Shown one piece after another: positions 1 through 6,902 of a DNA stretch of 23,236 nucleotides. The DNA is from Bacillota bacterium (GTDB taxonomy: Bacteria; Bacillota; Bacilli; Paenibacillales; Paenibacillaceae). The notes below the pieces were generated by a model. The model saw nothing but the letters and a program-made list of their open reading frames with translations, searched no databases and had not been told where the DNA came from. The DNA lies in assembly GCA_023418755.1 (NCBI GenBank), contig JAEZZE010000319.1:1-23236 (forward strand), in the 5' to 3' direction. Position 1 is the first letter of the stretch. Every line of letters starts with the position of its first letter. Position numbers and translations under genes: made by a program.

Positions 1-668
1 ATCCAATACTCCCGGTCAAACATTCGGGCCAGGCGGAGCAAACGGGCGTCTCCGGTCAGCTCGTACAGGGTGTACAGGGCGTCGCCCAGTCCGCCGAACT
101 CGTTAACGGGATTGACCTTCGTGCAGCGGAGGATCCCGTCGATCTTCCAGTCGGACAGCTTCTCGAACCTGCCGCGAATGTAATGCGCCAGGTTGACGGC
201 AAGCGTTAGCGCCTTGGCATTCTGCAAGTAGATATGGCAATCGATCAAGCCCTGCACGATCTTGTGCAGCGTATAGTAAGGCGCCCACACGTTGCGGTTT
301 TCCTCGAATTCCAGAACGTCCAGCTTTGCTTCTTCGAAGGCGCTCAAATAACCGTTTGCCCGCGCGCATCGTTCCATGACGTCGACGATCTCGCCGGCCT
401 TGGTCTTCAAGACCTCGTCTTGATCGCCATAAGCGAATTTGGAGCACGCGGACAGGAAATGCCCGACGAAATGCCCTCTCAAGCCGCAATCCGGCGCCTC
501 CCAGCCGCCCAAAGGCTCGGCGTCGGACGGAATCCCCGCATTGAGCTTGAACGTATGCATAAGCCGCCCCAGGTCGAAATCTTGAATATACTTCTTGACC
601 CGTTCCCTGCGAGGGGCGAAGGAACCGTCGGTCAGCCTGACTTCATCCAGGCGGAAAGAGGCGAACAT
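1..668 (-). CDS. GH127-family glycosidase (DUF1680; beta-L-arabinofuranosidase-like), 3' part cut off
   Basis: The reading frame runs off the left edge of the window, so only about the first 222 residues of a protein usually 600-650 long are present. I translated it by hand. It contains the family block LRGHFVGHFLSA at residues 63-74, preceded by a GWEAPD segment, and later a VWAPYYTLHKIVQGL segment. Both are typical of the (alpha/alpha)6 barrel of DUF1680/GH127 enzymes. Characterised GH127 members remove terminal beta-L-arabinofuranose from plant glycans, and some relatives act on other pectic sugars. The zinc-binding Cys/Glu catalytic residues lie beyond the window. No signal peptide is visible, so it is probably cytoplasmic. 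I prefer the ATG at 668 because AAAGGAAG lies 9 bases upstream; an in-frame ATG at 677 is too close to that site. It follows the GH95 gene by 49 bases and is probably cotranscribed with it. Confidence 0.85.
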   Translation of the reverse strand, partial: MFASFRLDEVRLTDGSFAPRRERVKKYIQDFDLGRLMHTFKLNAGIPSDAEPLGGWEAPDCGLRGHFVGHFLSACSKFAYGDQDEVLKTKAGEIVDVMERCARANGYLSAFEEAKLDVLEFEENRNVWAPYYTLHKIVQGLIDCHIYLQNAKALTLAVNLAHYIRGRFEKLSDWKIDGILRCTKVNPVNEFGGLGDALYTLYELTGDARLLRLARMFDREYW

Positions 669-717
669 GGCATTCATCTTCCTTTCGGAACGGTTTCCGC
701 GATCCCGCGGTTCCCCT

Positions 718-3042
718 TTATCGGGAGGACGGATAATAGCGATAGGTTTCGCCGGCTTTGGCTTCGCACCGGATCGATTGCCCGGCGTAGCGCAGACGGC
801 ACGGCAAGCCGTTCAGCGAACGTACGGTCGCCTCGGTCAATTTTCCGTTCGCCCAACGAATGCCGATCTCGAAGCCTCCTCGCGCGCGCAGCCCCGAGAC
901 GAAGCCTTCCGGCCACGCGGACGGTAGAGCCGGAAGCAGGACGATGTCGTACTCGGGATTGCCTCCGTCGTATCGTGCGCGGCTTTGCAGCAGCATTTCC
1001 GCAATGCCTGCCGTTCCGCCGAAATTGGCGTCGATCTGCATCGGAAACGGATCATGCTGATTGAGCAGATTCGGGTTCGTCGAGTCCGCCAGCAGATCGA
1101 GCAACCGACGGTACGCGAGCTCCCCGTCTTTGAGCCTGGCGTGCAGGGCGATGCGCCAGGCCGCCGGCCACGCACGGCTTCGTTCCCGGCTTCGGTGACG
1201 AAGCTCGAGACTTCTGCGCGCTCCGGCGAACGCTTCGGGCGTCTCTTCGGAGATCTGATTGCCGGGATACAAGCCGTACAGATGGGAGACATGCCCGTTG
1301 GCGTCCTCCGGACTGTCCCAGTCCCCCAGCCATTCCTGGAGCTGGCCGAATCGTCCGATCTGCATCGTAGGCATCCGGTCCAGCGCGTCCCGCAGCTCGT
1401 CCGCGAATGCCCCATCCTCTTGCATTAGCTCGCAGGCAATTAGGCAGCGTTCGAACAGATCGCGGATTAACTGCAGATCCATTGTCGACGCATAGGTCAG
1501 ATGCCTTCTGCGATTGCGTTCGTCCCTATAGGGGTTCTCCGGCGAATAAGACGGATTGGTCACAAGAAGACCGGCGAACTTGATGCCATCGGGCGCCTCC
1601 GTCATAAAATCAAGCACGAATCGGGCGGCTTCCTTCATGGCGGGATAGGCCCGCTCCTTCAGAAAATCCGGATCCGGATTATACTCGTAGTGATCCCACA
1701 GGTGCTGCACCAGCCAGACTCCGCCCATCGGCCAAATTCCGGCATGCGTGTCGACCGGCGCCGCGGCGCGCCATATGTCGGTGTTATGATGGACGACGAA
1801 GCCCCGCGCGCCGTAATAGATCTCCGCCGTACGCGAGCCCGCCACGCGAAGATCGTCGATCAGATCGAACAGCGGCAGGTGGCATTCCCGCAAATTCCCG
1901 ACCTCAGCGGGCCAGTAATTCATCTGGACGTTGATGTTGGTCGTCCATTTGCTGCCCCATTCCGGCCACTCCTCTTCGTTCCAAATTCCCTGAAGATTGG
2001 CGGGTTGATTGCCCGGCCTGGAGGAAGCGATGAGCAGATAGCGGCCGAATTGGAAATAGAGAGCCGCCAGCGACGCATCCTCCGTCTCCCGGATCGAGAC
2101 TACGCGCCGATTCGTCGGAAGCCGTTCGGATCCGTCTTCCTCTTCCTTCCCGGCCTCCCCCAGCCGAATCGAGACCCGTTCGTACAAGGCCCGATGATCT
2201 TCGACGTGTTCTTCCAGCAGTTCGCGGTAAGTGCGCCCGGCGACACCCGCCAATCGGCGATTGTTGATCTCTCTCGGATTTCCGCCGATATCCCGGTAGT
2301 CGACGAATCCGGTCGCCCCGGAGAAGACGAGAGTAACGGCCTGCGCGCCGTCGACCCTTAATACGCCGTCGGCAACGGTACACGTCCCTCCTTCGCGGAA
2401 GGCGGAGAGCGCCCCTTCGAAGCGGAGCCCCGGACCTTCCCATGCGCCGCTCCAGTTTCTGGGACCTTCGCGCGTTCCGGTCCGCCCGGTCAGCCGAATC
2501 GTGCGGCCGCCGTCCGCGTGAACCTCCGAGTCCGGATGCACGCTGGATAACGATGCGTTTACCCCGATACGGCCTTGCGGGCTGCACGACAACCGGATCA
2601 CGATGCACCCTCCCGGGCGGGTGCAGAACATTTCGCGCGTATACTCGCACCCGTCCGCTTCGTAGGACACGGTAGCTACCGCCCGTGCGAGATCCAATTC
2701 GCGCCGGTAACGGCGGACATCCCGATGTCCCGGAAAAGCCAGACGCAGGTCGCAAAAAGGCAGATAGGCTTGCAAGTTAACCGGCTCGCCCATCATGCGT
2801 TCCAGAAACAGCCGCTCGGCTTCCTCAATGCGATCTTCGAAAATCAGACTCCGGACTTCCTGCAAGTATCGGCCCGCATCCGCCCGGTTGTAATCGTGGG
2901 GCGCCCCCGACCACAACGTCTCCTCGTTGATCTGGATCCGTTCGTTCTCCGTCCCCCCGAACACCATCGCTCCAAGCCGCCCGTTACCGATCGGGAGCGC
3001 CTCTTTCCAGGACTTGCCTGGCGAATCGTATGTCAGCTTCAT
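718..3042 (-). CDS. GH95 family glycosidase (alpha-L-fucosidase / alpha-L-galactosidase)
   Basis: This 774-residue protein has the usual length for GH95 and no signal peptide. The N-terminal beta-sandwich signature ALPIGNGRLGAMVFGG is at residues 15-30 and INEETLWSGAPHDYNR at 38-53. The barrel has NQPANLQGIWNE (345-356) and WTTNINVQMNYWPAE (366-380). From the Bifidobacterium AfcA structure I map the water-activating Asn pair to N369 and N371, the general acid to E570 in QLQEW, and the assisting Asp to D671 in QIDANFG. Two oddities: Thr367 stands where fucosidases have His, and the usual glycine-rich TGWS loop is replaced by an Arg-rich stretch at 616-629. The enzyme should release terminal alpha-L-fucose or alpha-L-galactose from imported oligosaccharides. 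The ATG is preceded by AAAGGCGGTG at good spacing. It sits between the solute-binding protein gene and the GH127 gene in one operon. Confidence 0.93.
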   Translation of the reverse strand: MKLTYDSPGKSWKEALPIGNGRLGAMVFGGTENERIQINEETLWSGAPHDYNRADAGRYLQEVRSLIFEDRIEEAERLFLERMMGEPVNLQAYLPFCDLRLAFPGHRDVRRYRRELDLARAVATVSYEADGCEYTREMFCTRPGGCIVIRLSCSPQGRIGVNASLSSVHPDSEVHADGGRTIRLTGRTGTREGPRNWSGAWEGPGLRFEGALSAFREGGTCTVADGVLRVDGAQAVTLVFSGATGFVDYRDIGGNPREINNRRLAGVAGRTYRELLEEHVEDHRALYERVSIRLGEAGKEEEDGSERLPTNRRVVSIRETEDASLAALYFQFGRYLLIASSRPGNQPANLQGIWNEEEWPEWGSKWTTNINVQMNYWPAEVGNLRECHLPLFDLIDDLRVAGSRTAEIYYGARGFVVHHNTDIWRAAAPVDTHAGIWPMGGVWLVQHLWDHYEYNPDPDFLKERAYPAMKEAARFVLDFMTEAPDGIKFAGLLVTNPSYSPENPYRDERNRRRHLTYASTMDLQLIRDLFERCLIACELMQEDGAFADELRDALDRMPTMQIGRFGQLQEWLGDWDSPEDANGHVSHLYGLYPGNQISEETPEAFAGARRSLELRHRSRERSRAWPAAWRIALHARLKDGELAYRRLLDLLADSTNPNLLNQHDPFPMQIDANFGGTAGIAEMLLQSRARYDGGNPEYDIVLLPALPSAWPEGFVSGLRARGGFEIGIRWANGKLTEATVRSLNGLPCRLRYAGQSIRCEAKAGETYRYYPSSR

Positions 3043-3093
3043 TCTCGCACCGCCTTTCCGGTTATTCTTTGACTATGCCGCGCTTCATAGCGT

Positions 3094-3136
3094 GCAAAGT
3101 CCGGCAAGAACGCGCAGCGCGCCTGCCGGACTTTGC
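3094..3136 (-). other. Intercistronic stem-loop behind the solute-binding protein gene
   Basis: Two perfectly complementary 13-base arms (3094-3106 and 3124-3136) enclose a 17-base GC-rich loop. The hairpin begins one base after the TAA of the upstream lipoprotein gene. In the direction of transcription no T-run follows, so it does not look like a full terminator. Its position suits a 3' stabiliser or partial attenuator that keeps lipoprotein mRNA more abundant than the downstream glycosidase mRNA; that role is inferred. On the opposite strand the arm is followed by T-rich bases, but no plus-strand gene is nearby. Confidence 0.7.
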
Positions 3137-3137
3137 T

Positions 3138-4727
3138 TTATTTCTTGAACAGATCCTTCTTCTTCTGGTACGTCTGGTTGGCCCAATCCGTCAGCCGGTC
3201 CAGGCCGATCTTCTCGGCGTTTTTCACCATGCTCTCGTAGCTGGCCACCGCTTCCGCTTCCGACTTCGCCAAGTAGATTTTGACCTTCTCGTTTTTGATC
3301 ATTTCATCGATCTTGGTCTTGATCGTCTTCTCTTCCGAATCCGGCTGCAGCTGGATCAGGCCGAGCTCCGGCTTATACACCGTAAACGCCTTTCTCTCCA
3401 ACAAAGCCTGCGTCTTCTGCGCTCCCGGAACGTACCCCAGCATGCCTTCCATAACGCCGTCGTTGTACAAGTACCACCATTTGATGCCGTTGCCGTTGAC
3501 GAAGTCGGCGTCGGACGAATCGTACTTCAGGTTCGGATAGCCTTCCTCGTTCCAGGTCCAATGCTCGCCTTCGACGCCGAACATCGTTAATTTCTTGCCT
3601 TCGTCGCTCGCCAGGTATTCCAAGAATTTGATCGATGCCTCGGGATCTTTGTTTTTCTTGGTGATGAACGTTCCTGCAAAGCCAAGGCCCGAGCTGACGG
3701 CCTTCGTGTTCTCGGACAAGGCGCTGGGCAGCATTTTGAACGTGAACGGCTCGCCGGCGTTTTTGACTTTAATGTTATTCGTATCCGCAATGCTGACCGT
3801 GTGGCTGTGCGCGAACGCCTTGCCGCTGGTCGCGTACTGATCGTCGATCTGGTCGTTCGTGTAAGCGAAGTTCTCCGCCAGAATGTATCCGTCGCGATAA
3901 AGCCGGTTCATGAACTTGAAAAATTCCAGCATTGCCGGCTGTCTGATCGCGTAGTCCACCTTGCCGTCCCGCTCGTACCAGCCGTCCAGAAGCCCCTCGA
4001 CGCCGAACTGCTGCAGGAAGTATTGCTCGATCCAGTCCTTGTCCATAATCAGCGGGATCATGTCCGGATACTTCTCCTTGACCATGCCCAGAACCTTCAC
4101 GAAATTGTCTACGGAATCGACCGGCGGGTTACCGAGCTCCTGAAGAATATCCTCTCGGACCGCAATGCCCGGATTGCCGTCGCCTCCGACCGCGTATTTG
4201 TTCTGCGCCATTTCCTCCTGCGTCGCGAATGCATTGCGCACCGTGTAGAAATTGCCGTCGTCCATCGTGTGAATCGCGATTCTCGTGTTGTCGATCTTGA
4301 AGTTCGGCGCGTATTGCTCGATGAGTTCATTCCAGGGATAGGACAGCTTCGAATCGGACATCCGGTCAATGTTGGCATACGTGAATACAAGGTCCGGCAG
4401 ATCTCCGGAGGCGATCATCAGCGGAAGCTGCTTGTCGTCCGTCGCGACCGTCACGTTCAGCTTAATGCCCGTCTTTTCCGTGATTTTCTCCGCGACCGCG
4501 CCTTTCCATTCCTTGACCGGATACCAGGACGCATCGATAAACAAGGACAATTCCTTGACCTCTCCGCTTTTCGCGGGCGTTTCGGACGATGTCGCCGACG
4601 GTGTCGCCGAGCCGGCGCTTTCCTTTTGACCGTCGTTGTTATTGCCCCCGCATGCGGACAGCAGCGCCGCCGTCAGAATAACGATCAGCGACAGAAGCAG
4701 CGTTTTCTTCCTTTTGTTTCTGTTCAA
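3138..4727 (-). CDS. Sugar ABC transporter solute-binding lipoprotein (LipO/YtcQ-like)
   Basis: This 529-residue exported lipoprotein has a Lys/Arg-rich N terminus, a hydrophobic stretch at about residues 10-23, and a lipobox LLSAC with the lipidated Cys at 26. A Ser/Thr/Gly-rich linker follows. The mature part has the two-lobed fold pattern of the large CUT1-type oligosaccharide binding proteins of Paenibacillaceae, including a SGDLPDLVF segment near residue 105. It should capture an oligosaccharide at the outer face of the membrane and hand it to the two permeases encoded just upstream (4798-6679). The start codon is TTG at 4727, chosen because TGGAGGGG lies 6 bases upstream and it gives a proper signal peptide. 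The gene appears to have its own extended -10 promoter with a cre-like element. The exact ligand is unknown; the glycosidases downstream suggest a fucose/L-galactose- and arabinose-containing glycan. Confidence 0.93.
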   Translation of the reverse strand: MNRNKRKKTLLLSLIVILTAALLSACGGNNNDGQKESAGSATPSATSSETPAKSGEVKELSLFIDASWYPVKEWKGAVAEKITEKTGIKLNVTVATDDKQLPLMIASGDLPDLVFTYANIDRMSDSKLSYPWNELIEQYAPNFKIDNTRIAIHTMDDGNFYTVRNAFATQEEMAQNKYAVGGDGNPGIAVREDILQELGNPPVDSVDNFVKVLGMVKEKYPDMIPLIMDKDWIEQYFLQQFGVEGLLDGWYERDGKVDYAIRQPAMLEFFKFMNRLYRDGYILAENFAYTNDQIDDQYATSGKAFAHSHTVSIADTNNIKVKNAGEPFTFKMLPSALSENTKAVSSGLGFAGTFITKKNKDPEASIKFLEYLASDEGKKLTMFGVEGEHWTWNEEGYPNLKYDSSDADFVNGNGIKWWYLYNDGVMEGMLGYVPGAQKTQALLERKAFTVYKPELGLIQLQPDSEEKTIKTKIDEMIKNEKVKIYLAKSEAEAVASYESMVKNAEKIGLDRLTDWANQTYQKKKDLFKK

Positions 4728-4750
4728 TGTAACCCCTCCATCGTGTGATG

Positions 4751-4774
4751 TTTATATCAAAGCAAGCGCTTTAA
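4751..4774 (-). promoter_or_regulatory. Internal extended -10 promoter with cre-like element before the solute-binding protein gene
   Basis: On the minus strand TGATATAAA (4751-4759) fits an extended -10 box (TGnTATAAT). I see no good -35 box. Immediately upstream the 14 bases at 4761-4774 read TTAAAGCGCTTGCT, centred on AAGCGCTT. That differs from the cre consensus TGWAANCGNTNWCA at three positions, so the cre call is weak alone. Its placement in the 70-base gap between permease and lipoprotein genes, and the same layout before the other lipoprotein gene, support it. A start about 16 bases before the TTG codon would give a very short leader carrying the ribosome binding site. Confidence 0.5.
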
Positions 4775-4797
4775 TACCATTGAAGCCGGCGTACCGA

Positions 4798-5679
4798 TCA
4801 TCCCTTTACAGAGCCCAGCATAATGCCTTGGATGAAAAATCTTTGGAGAAACGGATAGACGCATACGATAGGCGCGATCGATACGACCATGGCCGCTACC
4901 TGGAGAGAATAGCTGGTGACGCCCGCGGAGGCGCTGTTCGCGATAGCGATGGCGTCCATCGGCGAGTTGCTTTTGTTGATAACCTCCATCATCCGGAAGG
5001 CGAGCGTACGCAAGCTCTCCGATTGCACGAAATAAGCGGAGTCCAGCCACGAATTCCATTGACCGACTCCCATGAACAACGACATGGTGGCGATCAGCGG
5101 CATCGAAACGGGAAGGATGATCCGGTAGAAAATGACCAGTTCGCCGGCTCCGTCGATATGCGCCGACTCCTTCAGCTCGACCGGGATTTCGCGGAAGAAC
5201 GAAATGGCGATGAGCAGGAAGAAAGTGCTCAGCATGGAGGGAATTACGTAGACGCCGAAAGTGTTCAGCAGCCCGACCGAGCGCAGCACCACGTAATACG
5301 GAATCAGACCGCCGGAAAAATACATCGCGAAAATAATGATCGTGAAGTAGCTTCTGCGAAACAGAAGGTCGCGATGCGACAATCCGTACGCCACCAGACA
5401 GGTGAACATGACCCCGAGCGCGGTGCCCGCAAGCGTTCTCACGACGGTCACCAGGAAGGCCCGATACCAATGCGGGTCGTCGAGAAATCTGGCGTAATTT
5501 TCGAAGGTAAAGGTTCTCGGCCACAGATAGACGCCTCCGAGAAGCGAGTCGGTTCCTTTGTTAAAGGAAAGAATCAGGACGTAATAAAACGGATACAGCA
5601 TCGACAGCATCATGATGAACAGAAGCGCGTAGACGAACGAATCCATGATGCGATCCTTTTGTTTCTGACTGAGCGGCAT
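4798..5679 (-). CDS. CUT1 sugar ABC transporter permease (YtcP/LplC-like)
   Basis: This 293-residue integral membrane protein has about six hydrophobic segments. It has the inner-membrane coupling (EAA) loop around residues 170-190, reading ESAHIDGAGELVIFYRIILP, where a shared ATPase would dock. It ends in the PFLQRFFIQGIMLGSVKG pattern seen in this permease subfamily. It should form the translocation channel with the permease encoded just upstream. The ATG has AGGAGG 8 bases before it. The upstream permease gene ends 16 bases earlier, indicating cotranscription. No ATPase is encoded nearby, so an MsmX/UgpC-type ATPase from elsewhere is probably used. Confidence 0.95.
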   Translation of the reverse strand: MPLSQKQKDRIMDSFVYALLFIMMLSMLYPFYYVLILSFNKGTDSLLGGVYLWPRTFTFENYARFLDDPHWYRAFLVTVVRTLAGTALGVMFTCLVAYGLSHRDLLFRRSYFTIIIFAMYFSGGLIPYYVVLRSVGLLNTFGVYVIPSMLSTFFLLIAISFFREIPVELKESAHIDGAGELVIFYRIILPVSMPLIATMSLFMGVGQWNSWLDSAYFVQSESLRTLAFRMMEVINKSNSPMDAIAIANSASAGVTSYSLQVAAMVVSIAPIVCVYPFLQRFFIQGIMLGSVKG

Positions 5680-5695
5680 GCCCGATCCTCCTTAT

Positions 5696-6679
5696 CTAGA
5701 ATAGACTTGATCCCGACGTTCGCTTGGCGATGTAATTGCTGGAGAAAATCAGGATAACGGAAATGACGGACTGGACCAGATCGATCGCGGCCGCATAGGA
5801 GAACCTTCCGTCCCGCAAGCCGACCTTGAAAGCATAAGTTTGCACGATCTCCGAGGTCGGGTTGTTGATGCTGTTTCCGAACAGGAAGGCCTGTTCGAAG
5901 TTCGAGCCGACCAACCCCCCGCCCAGAATGCTTCCGATCGTCAGGATGAGAACGACGACGATCGTCCCTTTCATGCCGGGAAACGTGATGTGCCTTATTC
6001 GTGCCAGGCGTCCGGCCCCGTCGATCTGCGCGGCCTCGTACAACGACGGGTTGATGCCCGCTATCGCGGCCAGAAAGATGATCGTCCACCAGCCCATTTC
6101 TTTCCACACGGCGCTTGTGACCGCCAATCCCCAGAAGTAGTCGGGGTTGGTCAGAACGTCAAGCGGCTTGTCGATCAGGCCGAGCCCGAGAAGGGCCTTG
6201 TTGACCATCCCGACGTCGGTCGACAGGAAGGCGAAGGCGATGCCGACGACGACGACCCACGAGATGAAATGCGGCAAATAGCTGACCGTCTGCACGAAAC
6301 GCTTAAACCGCATATTTTTGACTTCGTTCAATAGAATGGCCAGCAGGATCGGAGCCGGAAACGCGAAAACGACTTTAAGGAAGCTCAGCACCAGCGTATT
6401 GCGAACGATCGTTCCGAACTGATAGTCGTTCACGAACTCGTCGAAGTGCTTGAACCCAACCCACTCGCTCGTAAAGATTCCCTTGATCCCCATGGAAATG
6501 GAATAATTTTTGAAAGCCATCAAAATGCCGAACATCGGCGTATACGCAAAAATCAATAAGAAAATCATGCCGAGCCCGACAAACAAATGCAGCGCTTTTT
6601 GCTTCTTGAACCGCTTCCAAAACTGCGCTTGCCCCGCGCTCGTTCCGGCGGCTCCCGTTACCCGCGTATCCAGTTGCAT
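5696..6679 (-). CDS. CUT1 sugar ABC transporter permease (LplB-like), first gene of unit B
   Basis: This 327-residue membrane protein has a hydrophilic N-terminal tail of about 30 residues, then a hydrophobic segment running into YTPMFGILMAFKNYS, which is characteristic of LplB-type permeases. The EAA coupling loop LYEAAQIDGAGRLARIRHITFP lies around residues 213-233. It pairs with the downstream YtcP-like permease. The ATG is preceded by a GGGGGAGCAGG stretch. It is the first gene after the terminator of the upstream two-component operon and has a cre-like site about 65 bases upstream, so it probably starts unit B. Confidence 0.95.
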   Translation of the reverse strand: MQLDTRVTGAAGTSAGQAQFWKRFKKQKALHLFVGLGMIFLLIFAYTPMFGILMAFKNYSISMGIKGIFTSEWVGFKHFDEFVNDYQFGTIVRNTLVLSFLKVVFAFPAPILLAILLNEVKNMRFKRFVQTVSYLPHFISWVVVVGIAFAFLSTDVGMVNKALLGLGLIDKPLDVLTNPDYFWGLAVTSAVWKEMGWWTIIFLAAIAGINPSLYEAAQIDGAGRLARIRHITFPGMKGTIVVVLILTIGSILGGGLVGSNFEQAFLFGNSINNPTSEIVQTYAFKVGLRDGRFSYAAAIDLVQSVISVILIFSSNYIAKRTSGSSLF

Positions 6680-6743
6680 ACCTGCTCCCCCTTCGCCTTA
6701 AGTGTACCTTTCGCGGCGAGAGCGTCGAAAGCCAACATTCTTA

Positions 6744-6757
6744 AGAAAGCGTTGTCA
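6744..6757 (-). promoter_or_regulatory. cre-like CcpA operator upstream of unit B
   Basis: The minus strand reads TGACAACGCTTTCT, which differs from the cre consensus TGWAANCGNTNWCA at two positions. It lies in the 223-base gap between the response regulator gene and the first permease of unit B. An AT-rich stretch surrounds it (TTTAAAAATG before, TTAAGAATG after). A weak -10-like TACACT occurs at about 6702-6707, but I cannot assign a convincing -35 box. Poor -35 boxes are expected where an AraC-type activator such as the neighbouring YesN-like protein drives transcription. Glucose repression is inferred. Confidence 0.5.
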
Positions 6758-6796
6758 TTTTTAAAGATCGCGGGCGCTGCCGCCCAGGCGAAGCGG

Positions 6797-6839
6797 AAAA
6801 CAGAAAAGCCATCAGAGCCGATACTTCGACCCGATGGCT
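6797..6839 (-). terminator. Intrinsic terminator after the YesN-like regulator gene
   Basis: Arms 6833-6839 and 6807-6813 form a perfect 7-bp stem (AGCCATC/GATGGCT) that can extend inward with imperfect pairs. On the minus strand it is followed by TTTTCTGTTTT. It lies 63 bases after the stop codon of the response regulator gene and separates units A and B. Confidence 0.75.
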
Positions 6840-6902
6840 GCGTTTCCGTTAATCCGCCAGAATGCAATCCGTATTGGTATCCGGGCCGTTCTCGCCCCTT
6901 CG

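Noticed and set aside
1052..1415. Possible compensating frameshifts in GH95 around the Arg-rich loop
   Set aside because: Neither alternative frame restores the TGWS loop, and the main frame is canonical on both sides, so no frameshift is called.
4636..5757. Long plus-strand open frame opposite the permease gene (373 codons); similar ones at 234-1064, 7515-8528, 8332-9285, 9343-10437, 12784-13737, 14073-15158 and 19338-20324
   Set aside because: All lie antisense to well-supported genes, are rich in Arg/His/Gln as expected of GC-rich shadow frames, show no domain, and lack ribosome binding sites.
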